From: Actinomycetota bacterium
GTDB lineage: Bacteria > Actinomycetota > Humimicrobiia > Humimicrobiales > Humimicrobiaceae
NCBI GenBank assembly: GCA_028697935.1
Contig: JAQVEM010000042.1
Location: 1-10,154 of the forward strand
Length of the DNA stretch: 10,154 bases
Direction: 5' to 3'
The position numbers and the translations under genes were made by a program. Position 1 is the first letter of the stretch; every line of letters begins with the position of its first letter. This document shows, one piece after another, positions 1 through 6,981 of the stretch. The notes below the pieces were generated by a model. That model saw nothing but the letters and a program-made list of their open reading frames with translations, ran no database searches and was not told the origin of the DNA.

Positions 1-673
1 TAAAATCCTCCGAAAATATATCCCTCATTAATCTCATAATTAACGAATATTCGCTTGAAATTAATGCAGGACCTTTAAGCTCTGATGCTTTTTTATTTAT
101 ATATTTCCATTTATTAATAAGCTGCTTGAATTCTCTTTTTAATTTTACCTTATCCGCCTCTTTTGCTGCAGTTCTTACAATCAATCCGTAATCTTCTCTG
201 CTTGCAATTTCTTTTACAATTTCCTTTAAATTTTCTCTTTCTTTCGCATCAATTTTTTTTGAGACACCTATACCCCTGTTAAATGGCGCCAGAACCAGGT
301 ACCTTCCCGGAATTGATATAAAAGTACTCAGCCTCGCCCCTTTTGTTTTCATCGGATCCTTTGTCACCTGAACAAGTACTAGCTGGTCTGGCTTAAGAAC
401 ATGCTGTATTTTTCTCGGAACTTCTTCGTCACTGTCAATATCAGTACTTAAATTTACTTCATCTACATATAAAAATGCATTCTTTTCTTCACCGATATCA
501 ACAAAAGCCGCATTCAGACCAGGTAGAACATTTTTTACCCTGCCAAGATAGATATTGCCCACCAGTGATTTTTTACTCTTCCTTTCAAAAAAAAGCTGGA
601 CAACATGCCCTCCTTCCAGTAAGGCAGCCCTCGTTTCATTCATATCTGAACTTATTAACATTTCCTTATTCAA
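1..673 (-). CDS. rng: Ribonuclease E/G family endoribonuclease (RNase G), N-terminal 224 codons, 3' end outside window
   Basis: Endoribonuclease of the RNase E/G family, which cleaves single-stranded AU-rich RNA and takes part in rRNA maturation and mRNA decay in the cytoplasm. The reading frame is open from 673 to the left edge. Translation shows the family N-terminus (N-K-E-M-L-I, then N-E-T-R-A-A-L-L-E-G-G), an S1 RNA-binding segment (G-N-I-Y-L-G-R-V-K-N-V-L-P-G-L-N-A-A-F-V-D-I-G at about residues 39-61), and the conserved T-K-D-P-M-K-T-K-G-A-R-L-S-T followed by P-G-R-Y-L-V-L. The catalytic DNase I-like part with its metal-binding aspartates and the zinc-link cysteines would lie beyond the edge. 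The start is TTG at 673-671: an in-frame TAG at 682-680 excludes earlier starts, and a GAGGAG lies 11 bases upstream. ATG at codon 5 is the alternative. It starts 32 bases after the DUF2344 gene. Whether it is RNase G or a longer RNase E cannot be told from this part. Confidence 0.93.
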   Translation of the reverse strand, partial: MNKEMLISSDMNETRAALLEGGHVVQLFFERKSKKSLVGNIYLGRVKNVLPGLNAAFVDIGEEKNAFLYVDEVNLSTDIDSDEEVPRKIQHVLKPDQLVLVQVTKDPMKTKGARLSTFISIPGRYLVLAPFNRGIGVSKKIDAKERENLKEIVKEIASREDYGLIVRTAAKEADKVKLKREFKQLINKWKYINKKASELKGPALISSEYSLIMRLMRDIFSEDF

Positions 674-684
674 TAATATCTATT

Positions 685-690
685 CTCCTC
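685..690 (-). promoter_or_regulatory. Shine-Dalgarno site of rng
   Basis: GAGGAG on the minus strand, 11 bases before the TTG at 673. The spacing is longer than usual, but no other start fits, because an in-frame stop lies directly downstream of this motif. Confidence 0.6.
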
Positions 691-705
691 TATCATTCAT
701 CTGAA

Positions 706-1461
706 CTAAATTTGCATTGCATTAATTCCATTATCATCTAAAGTAAATGATTCTTCCTTCTTTACATTATTAATACTTACCCTGTATTCTTTCAAACATT
801 CTTTTAAAAATAAATAAAAATTATTAAATTTAAAAAAATTATTATTCTTTTCTTTAAAAATTTTAGCATATCCATATATTTTTAGAAAAAAAATATTGGA
901 ACTCTCGTTAGAAGGCAGCATTTCATATCTATAAATGGAACTCATAAAATCTGATTTTTCAATCAGGCCTCCCAGTATATCACTGTAAAATTTATCCAAT
1001 AGGATTTTAGTGATGTCAGAAGAAGAGGATGGAGATAAGGAAGAAGAGGAATAATCAGTGGTATCAAGTACAAAAGTATAGAGATTTACCGCTATTTCAT
1101 TCATAAAGCTATCTGCTTTTCCAGGCAAACTTTTTGCCTCTACAATCTGGATCTTATCATTTAACTCTTTGTTGATTTTTTCTTTAAATTCATTTCCGTC
1201 AATATTATCATTAACAATTACTTCGCCATATTCAGCAAAGCTTTCTATTCCAAGTGGTGTGGGTGGACTAAATCTTAATCTGGGTTTTGGGTTATAGCCA
1301 GAACTATACGCTACCTTAAATCCAGCCCTGTTCAATGCACGACATAGTATTCTAACTATATCCAGATGGGAAAGGTATTTAAATTCTTCCTTTTTATAAA
1401 ATTTAAACCTTATTGTAATCTGCTGTTCTATATCTGTCTGCACATTTTTTTGATTTATCAT
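706..1461 (-). CDS. DUF2344 / TIGR03936 family protein, partner of the radical SAM gene
   Basis: Uncharacterised DUF2344 (TIGR03936) protein of 251 residues. The family signature is at residues 15-80: I-T-I-R-F-K-F, Y-L-S-H-L-D, R-A-L-N-R-A-G-F-K-V-A-Y-S-S-G-Y-N-P-K-P, and P-P-T-P-L-G-I-E-S-F-A-E-Y. About 15 residues precede the usual family start, from the ATG at 1461. This start has only weak ribosome-binding potential and lies 59 bases inside the preceding radical SAM gene in another frame, so translation is probably coupled. Residues 138-148 are nine serines in eleven positions, breaking the middle of the domain, and the C-terminal part is rich in Lys, Asn and Phe and poorly conserved. 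In other bacteria this domain is often encoded next to, or fused to, the TIGR03960 radical SAM protein and followed by rng, as here. Its biochemical role is unknown. A function with the neighbouring SAM enzyme is inferred from context only. Confidence 0.9.
   Translation of the reverse strand: MINQKNVQTDIEQQITIRFKFYKKEEFKYLSHLDIVRILCRALNRAGFKVAYSSGYNPKPRLRFSPPTPLGIESFAEYGEVIVNDNIDGNEFKEKINKELNDKIQIVEAKSLPGKADSFMNEIAVNLYTFVLDTTDYSSSSLSPSSSSDITKILLDKFYSDILGGLIEKSDFMSSIYRYEMLPSNESSNIFFLKIYGYAKIFKEKNNNFFKFNNFYLFLKECLKEYRVSINNVKKEESFTLDDNGINAMQI
1018..1050 (-). repeat. Low-complexity serine-codon tract inside the DUF2344 gene
   Basis: Eleven codons, nearly all TCT or TCC, encode nine serines with one leucine and one proline. 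The plus strand is an almost pure purine run that extends to about 1052. It looks like a flexible linker grown by codon repetition within the domain. The reading frame stays open through it. Confidence 0.8.
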
Positions 1462-3238
1462 ATTCTTTTAACAAAAATTCTTTACTTATCCCGACATCAA
1501 TTACATCCCACGGCAAAATCTCATCTTCCGAAAATCCCACCGTTGTAAATAAGCCGGTATCCAGACCAGCTTTTTTAAATGACTCCTCCCAGACGTTAAA
1601 ATTAAAAAAGTCTGACCAGTTATCAAACTTCGCACCGCTTCTCCATGCATACTCTATAACATCACAGACAAGTTCATTACCTCTTGAAAGAGCACACTCT
1701 ACTATGCTTTTACAGGGGTCTACCCATTTGATATCAACATACCTTCCGGGTACATTTTTCAATATATAGTTAAACTTCTTCTGCAGATTCTCAGGATGGT
1801 CCTGTGGCGCCCACTGGAAGGGCGTAAATGGTTTAGGACAAAATGCATTTATGCTTACATTTATTTTTAACCTCGACAGCTTTTTCCGGGGAAGTTTTTC
1901 TTTTGCAGCTGCTATTATTCTTTTTATAAGTTCTGTTATCTCACAAACATCATCCTCATTTTCAAAAGGCAGCCCAATCATAAAATAAAGTTTGATTTTT
2001 TCCCAGCCCTCATCAAACGCCATTTTTATAGTTTCGATCATATCGCTTTCTTTAATGTTCTTATTAATTATATCTCTCATCCTCTGGCTTCCAGCTTCAG
2101 GAGCAAAAGTAAGACCTGTTTTTCTGCCAGTTTGAATGAGCTTCATTAGTTTTAAATTAAAGCTATCAAGCCTTAAAGAAGGCAATGAAATCGAAAGCTT
2201 CCCTGACTGGTTGGAGTGATACAAAGAAACCGTGTCCCGGATTAATTTTTCTATCTCACTATAATCAGATGAAGAAAGTGACAGGAAAGAAATTTCATCG
2301 TAGCCAGTATTTTTTAGGCCTTCCGCACTCTGCCTTGTAAGAGATTCGACATTTCTTTTACGCACCGGCCTGTAAATAAAGCCGGCCTGGCAGAATCTAC
2401 AACCTCTGGGACAACCTCTCATAATCTCTACTATAAATCTATCATGTATTGTTCTGATATTGGGTATTACAGGATTTGAAACTATTTTAAATTCATCAAG
2501 ATTTTTGATGACAGCCTTTTTTATTTTCTTTTCCGGTTCAATTTTTTTGATCCGGCCATCAGGATAATAATAAAATTTATAAAACTCAGGTACATAAATA
2601 CCATCAAGCCTGCTTATTTCTTTTAAAAACCACCTTTTTCCTTTCCCGCTCTTCTTATAAACTTTTAATACCTGCAAAATATGCATAATTATCTCTTCCC
2701 CATCCCCTATAACAAAAAAATCCATGAATTTAGATATGGGCTGGGGATTAACAGCTGCGGGGCCACCGGCGCATATAACCGGTGACTTTTCATCCCTCTG
2801 CTTTGAGTAAATGTTTATCCTGCCAAGATCGAGCATGTTTAAAATGTTTGTGTATAAAAGTTCATGCTGGATTGTAAAGCCAACAATATCAAAGCAGTCA
2901 AGAAATATTCTGTTCTCAAGCGAAAATATTTTTACATTCTCTTCCCTTAATTTTTTTTCAAAATCTATCCATGGTGAAAAAACCCTCTCCGCCGAAAAAC
3001 CCTCATTTTTATTTACAATATCATATAGAATCTGAAGGCCAAGATTTGACATTCCAACTTCATATATATCAGGAAATACCAGAGCCATTAGAACTTCATT
3101 ATCAAATTTCCTGTTCTCCCCCAGCAGTGGATTTTTGCTCTTTACTCCGATTTCCGTATTTATATATCTTCCAGGTTTTTCTATTCCTTCCAGAAGCTTT
3201 TCAAGCACGTCAAAATTTAATATCTTAATCTCTTTCAT
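1403..3238 (-). CDS. B12-binding-like radical SAM protein, TIGR03960 family
   Basis: Protein of 611 residues belonging to the TIGR03960 family of B12-binding-type radical SAM proteins; the substrate is unknown. Residues about 45-190 form the N-terminal Rossmann-like part (F-P-D-I-Y-E-V-G-M-S-N-L-G, then C-A-G-G-P-A-A-V-N-P-Q-P and V-I-G-D-G-E-E). The iron-sulfur motif C-x3-C-x2-C is intact at Cys276, Cys280 and Cys283 (R-G-C-P-R-G-C-R-F-C), and the barrel continues with F-A-P-E-A-G-S-Q-R-M-R and Y-F-M-I-G-L-P. The end L-P-W-D-V-I-D-V-G-I-S-K-E-F-L-L-K-E-Y is typical. The cysteine-rich tail that I recall following it in relatives (T-P-D-C-R then C-x2-C-G) is absent, and the protein stops after T-A-D-Y-N-K-V. 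The ATG at 3238 has no clear Shine-Dalgarno but fits the family length. It lies 49 bases after rodA and overlaps the DUF2344 gene by 59 bases. Family assignment is firm; function is open. Confidence 0.93.
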   Translation of the reverse strand: MKEIKILNFDVLEKLLEGIEKPGRYINTEIGVKSKNPLLGENRKFDNEVLMALVFPDIYEVGMSNLGLQILYDIVNKNEGFSAERVFSPWIDFEKKLREENVKIFSLENRIFLDCFDIVGFTIQHELLYTNILNMLDLGRINIYSKQRDEKSPVICAGGPAAVNPQPISKFMDFFVIGDGEEIIMHILQVLKVYKKSGKGKRWFLKEISRLDGIYVPEFYKFYYYPDGRIKKIEPEKKIKKAVIKNLDEFKIVSNPVIPNIRTIHDRFIVEIMRGCPRGCRFCQAGFIYRPVRKRNVESLTRQSAEGLKNTGYDEISFLSLSSSDYSEIEKLIRDTVSLYHSNQSGKLSISLPSLRLDSFNLKLMKLIQTGRKTGLTFAPEAGSQRMRDIINKNIKESDMIETIKMAFDEGWEKIKLYFMIGLPFENEDDVCEITELIKRIIAAAKEKLPRKKLSRLKINVSINAFCPKPFTPFQWAPQDHPENLQKKFNYILKNVPGRYVDIKWVDPCKSIVECALSRGNELVCDVIEYAWRSGAKFDNWSDFFNFNVWEESFKKAGLDTGLFTTVGFSEDEILPWDVIDVGISKEFLLKEYDKSKKCADRYRTADYNKV

Positions 3239-3287
3239 ATAAGTTTGTTTAAAATTTGCCTGTAAAGTCGTTATATGGTTGCTTTAG

Positions 3288-4478
3288 CTACTTTAAATCC
3301 TGATAGGCTATTTCATGCTCTTTTCTTACTTCTCTCCATACACTGACATTTTCAACAAGACCTATGCCTATCATGATACTTATCAGACTGGAGCCTCCAG
3401 AGCTTAAAAATGGTAGAGGTATCCCAATGATTGGCATAATACCTATTGTCATACCTATATTTATAGTCATCTGGGTTAAAATAATAAGGCCTACCCCTGA
3501 ACTGAGCAACATTGCAAAATTATCAGAAGAATTTGAAGCTATATAAAAACATCTCCAGACAATAACACCAAGTATGATTATTATAATAATAGCTCCCAGA
3601 AAGCCCAGTTCCTCACCAATTACAGAAAAAATAAAATCAGTATGGTGCTCCGGAACATAATTCAGGTTAGTCTGCTTTCCAAGGAAAAGTCCTTTACCTG
3701 TCAGCCCTCCAGAGCCTATAGCGAGTTTTGATTGGTACAGGCTGTAACCTGAACCTTCGGTAGGCTGTGCATCGGGTTTTAAAAAAACAAGAATTCTATC
3801 AAGCTGATATTGCTTTATCAGACCTGAATTCAGCGCAAATATAACTCCCCCGACTGCCGCCCCCAGTATTAAAAGAATATATAAAAAATTAGCCCCGGAC
3901 AAAAATAACATTCCTATGTATACGCAAAAATATATTAATGCTGTTCCGTAATCAGGCTCCAGTAAAACAAATGCCATAAAAGACAGTGCTATCACAAGTG
4001 AAATAGCTACTTTTTTAAATGTTACCTGGCATACCTTCTCACTGCGCCATTTTGACATAATTGCAGCAATGCTTATTACCATAAAAATCTTGGAAAATTC
4101 TGAAGGCTGGAGGGTTGTAAACTTTAAATCTATCCAGCTTTTACATCCATTTACTTCAAAACCAAAAATAAGTACTGACAGTAGTAAAAAAATACCTGCG
4201 GCAAAAAACAGCCACCAGTATCTTTTAATTGCCCTGTAATTTATAAACTGAATAGCGATACATAAAAAAACTCCGACCATCAGGTATATTGCCTGCCTCT
4301 TTAAATAATATGCAGGATCACTCACTCCTCCGGGCATAGTTTCCCTGGTAGCACTATAAATTATAAGAAGACCAAAAGAAGAAATAGCAATCACCAGAAA
4401 AAATAGCAAAAAATCAAATCGTAATATCTTCTTATCTTTACTATAATCATTTAAAGTATCTAAATTTTTTCCTCTCAT
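3288..4478 (-). CDS. rodA: RodA, SEDS-family peptidoglycan glycosyltransferase of the elongasome
   Basis: Integral membrane glycosyltransferase that polymerises lipid II into glycan strands during side-wall growth, working with PBP2 and guided by MreB. At 396 residues with about ten hydrophobic segments it has the expected size. Conserved SEDS motifs are present: C-K-S-W-I-D-L and T-L-Q-P-S-E-F-S-K (about 112-130), L-E-P-D-Y-G-T-A-L (173-181), G-S-G-Y-S-L-Y-Q-S-K-L-A-I-G-S-G-G, G-K-Q-T-x2-N-Y-V-P-E-H-H-T-D-F-I-F-S-V-I-G-E-E with the presumed catalytic Asp281, and P-L-P-F-L-S-S-G-G-S-S. Proximity to the PBP2 gene and the H-T-D-F-I-F form support RodA rather than FtsW. A charged leader of about 20 residues precedes helix 1. 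The ATG at 4478 lacks an upstream Shine-Dalgarno. The gene starts 34 bases after mrdA and no min genes intervene. Confidence 0.96.
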   Translation of the reverse strand: MRGKNLDTLNDYSKDKKILRFDFLLFFLVIAISSFGLLIIYSATRETMPGGVSDPAYYLKRQAIYLMVGVFLCIAIQFINYRAIKRYWWLFFAAGIFLLLSVLIFGFEVNGCKSWIDLKFTTLQPSEFSKIFMVISIAAIMSKWRSEKVCQVTFKKVAISLVIALSFMAFVLLEPDYGTALIYFCVYIGMLFLSGANFLYILLILGAAVGGVIFALNSGLIKQYQLDRILVFLKPDAQPTEGSGYSLYQSKLAIGSGGLTGKGLFLGKQTNLNYVPEHHTDFIFSVIGEELGFLGAIIIIIILGVIVWRCFYIASNSSDNFAMLLSSGVGLIILTQMTINIGMTIGIMPIIGIPLPFLSSGGSSLISIMIGIGLVENVSVWREVRKEHEIAYQDLK

Positions 4479-4512
4479 TTTTATAATTATAACTATAAAT
4501 TAACTTATCATT

Positions 4513-6369
4513 TTATTTAATATCAAACAGGTACTTATATATATTTTTTACCAGTGGACCAACATTGCTTCCGCCAGAACCTCCTTCTTCTAGCATCGCT
4601 ACTACTACGTATTCAGGATTGCCTGCTGGTGCATAGCTTGCAAACCATCCGTAATCCTGTTTCCCAAAAAATTCTGCAGTGCCTGTTTTTGCAGCAACAG
4701 AAATGCTGCTCAGGGGAAAATCACTGAACGCACTGTAACCTGTACCACCCGGAGCAAGCACTTCTAACAGTCCCTTTTCTATTGTCCCGATAAAATTCTC
4801 ATTAAGGTTAAGATCCTCAAAACTAACTACCGATTCATCCGTTAATACTGTACCTTCACTATCAATTATTTCTTTACACAGATGGGGAGTGTATTTTATC
4901 CCACGATTGGCTATAATTGAAAAAGCCTGTGCCATCTGAAGGGGAGTTACCAGTAAATCTCCCTGGCCTATTGCCATATTGACGGTATCACCGGGAAACC
5001 ATATATTGTATCCTTCCTGCTCTTTAAAATAATCTTCTTTCCATTCTTTATCGGGAACCCGTCCAGAATACTCTTCAGGTAATCCACTTCCAGTTAAAGA
5101 GCCAAATCCAAAAATCCTTAAATATTTTTGAAGAAGTTCATCAATATTATTATTTTTATTATAAAGAGCCAGACCTACGTTGTAGAAGTAAATATCACAG
5201 GAATTTTTGATAGCTCCTACCAGATTGAGACTACCGTGGCCATAACTCTGCCAGCATTTTTTAGGGTAATCTTTACCAAGGCCCAGCCATATCCCTGCAC
5301 AGTTTATTCTACTACTTTCAGTTATTAAACCTTCAGCAAGACCGGCGTAAGCCGGAACTATCTTAATTATCGAACCCGGCGGGTAAGGGCTAACTGCTCT
5401 ATTAATTTGAGGATATTGATTCTCAGGATCTTCAAGATAATCCATATCTTTTTTCGATATTCCTCCTGTAAATAATTCCTGGCTGTATGTAGGATAACTT
5501 GCCATTGCCAGTATCTGGCCATTATCTGCACTGAGTACTACCACCGCTCCACCCGGTACATTGTAATATTCATTGGTGTTTGAAATTTTCTTCTGTCTTA
5601 CTTCCAGTATTGACTGATAAAGTATCTCTTCTACAGCTCTCTGTAAATCAATATCAATTGTAAGATATAAATCACTTCCTTTGAGTGGTTCGGTTTTATC
5701 CAGCACACTCACAGGCCTTCCCAGAGGATCAACTTCATATATAACTTTCCCTTTTCTACCCCTGAGTATGCTCTCATACACTTCTTCTACGCCGCCCCAT
5801 CCTATCAGGTCCCCACCTTCATAGTTATTTTTGTACTCTTCAGATTTTAATCTTGTTTCATCAATCTCACCAATATGTCCTAATATATGAGAGGCAAGGA
5901 CGCCATAATTATATTGCCTTAAATATATATCAATTACCTCAACCCCGGGTAGCTTACTACTGTTTTCTTCAATATAAGTCATTTCAGCTTTATCTATATT
6001 CTGTTTTATGATAACCCTTTCTATATAAGAAACATTGGCTTTTTTTAGTTTTTCCTTTAACTGGCTGTAGGGTATGTCCAGGCGATCACTTAGAATTCCC
6101 ATAACTTCCTCATTATCTATAACAACATAAGGCTGGACAGCTACTGCTTTAACAGGAACACTCTTAACCAGTAACTTTCCATTACGGTCATAAATATCAC
6201 CACGTGAAGCCGGGACTGTTTTTTCCCTTGTAATATTTTGAGTTGCCAGCTCAGCATAGAGATTACCACTCATTACCTGCAAGAAGTACAATCTCAGAGC
6301 TATTACAATTAATATTATTAATAATAAATAAAGAAGTATTCTAAATCTTATCTTTATATTGGATCCCAA
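4513..6369 (-). CDS. mrdA: Penicillin-binding protein 2, elongation transpeptidase
   Basis: Class B penicillin-binding protein that crosslinks peptidoglycan as the transpeptidase partner of RodA. It is anchored by one N-terminal membrane helix (about residues 8-32). The pedestal domain carries V-P-A-S-R-G-D-I-Y-D-R-N-G. The catalytic domain has Ser333-x-x-Lys336 (P-P-G-S-I-I-K), the S-x-D motif at 390-392 (S-C-D) and K-T-G at 561-563 (A-A-K-T-G-T-A). Cys357, Cys372 and His378 (C-W-x4-G-H-G) resemble the zinc-site region of PBP2 enzymes (inference). The chosen start is TTG at 6369-6367, because a perfect AGGAGG ends 6 bases upstream. The upstream in-frame GTG at 6390 has no such site and would put the AGGAGG inside the coding region. 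This gives 618 residues and a 29-base overlap with mreD, so translational coupling is likely. S-I-I-K instead of the commoner S-T-x-K is a small oddity. Confidence 0.95.
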   Translation of the reverse strand: MGSNIKIRFRILLYLLLIILIVIALRLYFLQVMSGNLYAELATQNITREKTVPASRGDIYDRNGKLLVKSVPVKAVAVQPYVVIDNEEVMGILSDRLDIPYSQLKEKLKKANVSYIERVIIKQNIDKAEMTYIEENSSKLPGVEVIDIYLRQYNYGVLASHILGHIGEIDETRLKSEEYKNNYEGGDLIGWGGVEEVYESILRGRKGKVIYEVDPLGRPVSVLDKTEPLKGSDLYLTIDIDLQRAVEEILYQSILEVRQKKISNTNEYYNVPGGAVVVLSADNGQILAMASYPTYSQELFTGGISKKDMDYLEDPENQYPQINRAVSPYPPGSIIKIVPAYAGLAEGLITESSRINCAGIWLGLGKDYPKKCWQSYGHGSLNLVGAIKNSCDIYFYNVGLALYNKNNNIDELLQKYLRIFGFGSLTGSGLPEEYSGRVPDKEWKEDYFKEQEGYNIWFPGDTVNMAIGQGDLLVTPLQMAQAFSIIANRGIKYTPHLCKEIIDSEGTVLTDESVVSFEDLNLNENFIGTIEKGLLEVLAPGGTGYSAFSDFPLSSISVAAKTGTAEFFGKQDYGWFASYAPAGNPEYVVVAMLEEGGSGGSNVGPLVKNIYKYLFDIK

Positions 6370-6871
6370 ATTTAACCTCCTCGCTTTCACTTCTACCAGA
6401 ACTCATTTTTATAAGAGGAAAGATAATAAACATCAAGACAATATTACAAACCGGTCTGACTAATAATTCCAGAGAAATAGCTGACCAATCAATATTAAAA
6501 TTAAATAAATAATGTACCAGATTCGATATTAAAATGTTAATCTCTGTTACTAAAAAAACAAGAAAGCTATAAGTCGTCCAGGCTGGTTTAAATCCTGCAG
6601 TTACGAGTTTATTAACGATAAAAGAATCAATTGCATAAATAAAAGCACTTATTCCAGTAATATTACCTGCCATAAGATCAAGTGTCATACCCGCAATAAA
6701 CCCGGATAAAGCTCCCGGGAGTGTACCATCAAACAATGCAATAGCTATTATTACTACCATGATTAAATCAGAACTAATATAATACATCTTCAAATATTCA
6801 AAAAAAACTAATTGCAGTAATAAACATATTATCATCAGAAAAAAATGTAAAATTTTAGAAAAAATTTTCAT
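6341..6871 (-). CDS. mreD: MreD, membrane component of the rod-shape complex
   Basis: Small polytopic membrane protein that links MreC and MreB to the elongation machinery. From the ATG at 6871 it has 176 residues with about five hydrophobic segments. The family pattern follows the second segment: F-D-G-T-L-P-G-A-x-S-G-F-I-A-G-M-T-L-D-L-M-A-G, then G-x-S-A-F-I-Y-A. The C-terminus is short and charged. Its place between mreC and mrdA supports the call as much as its weakly conserved sequence does. An in-frame TTG at 6910 would add 13 residues; neither start has a Shine-Dalgarno, and ATG is preferred because it gives the usual short leader before the first helix. About 110 AT-rich bases separate it from mreC, the largest gap in the window. 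Confidence 0.88.
   Translation of the reverse strand: MKIFSKILHFFLMIICLLLQLVFFEYLKMYYISSDLIMVVIIAIALFDGTLPGALSGFIAGMTLDLMAGNITGISAFIYAIDSFIVNKLVTAGFKPAWTTYSFLVFLVTEINILISNLVHYLFNFNIDWSAISLELLVRPVCNIVLMFIIFPLIKMSSGRSESEEVKFGIQYKDKI
6376..6381 (-). promoter_or_regulatory. Shine-Dalgarno site that sets the mrdA start
   Basis: AGGAGG on the minus strand followed by six bases and TTG at 6369. It lies inside the last codons of mreD and downstream of the in-frame GTG at 6390, so it argues for the shorter TTG start of PBP2. Confidence 0.8.
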
Positions 6872-6981
6872 TATGTCAGTTGTTACAATAATAAAAATAC
6901 CTGTATTCAAATATTTAATTTATATTCATGTGTATGTTTTTAAATATATTTATATTTATTATTATATCTATGTTTACGATT

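Noticed and set aside
670..700. Tiny open frames upstream of rng (ATG at 700 with 6 codons; ATG at 696 with 8 codons ending over the rng TTG)
   Set aside because: They could be a leader peptide, but neither ATG has a ribosome-binding site and such short frames are expected by chance in AT-rich DNA.
475..741. Plus-strand open frame of 88 codons over the rng start
   Set aside because: It lies antisense to the conserved rng N-terminus and its product has no recognisable motif. The other plus-strand frames (for example 2811-3228, 5128-5328, 7938-8204, 9273-9691) are likewise antisense to clearly conserved genes.
1403..1461. Frameshift in the radical SAM gene hiding the cysteine tail
   Set aside because: The other frames across this stretch do not encode the C-x2-C-G motif; one of them is the DUF2344 N-terminus, so a simple frameshift does not restore it.
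3239..3287. Promoter-like TTTACA with a 17-base spacer to CTTATA before the radical SAM gene
   Set aside because: The -10 match is poor, it abuts the start codon, and such matches are common by chance at this base composition.
6370..6390. GTG at 6390 as the PBP2 start
   Set aside because: There is no ribosome-binding site before it, and a perfect one lies downstream serving TTG at 6369.
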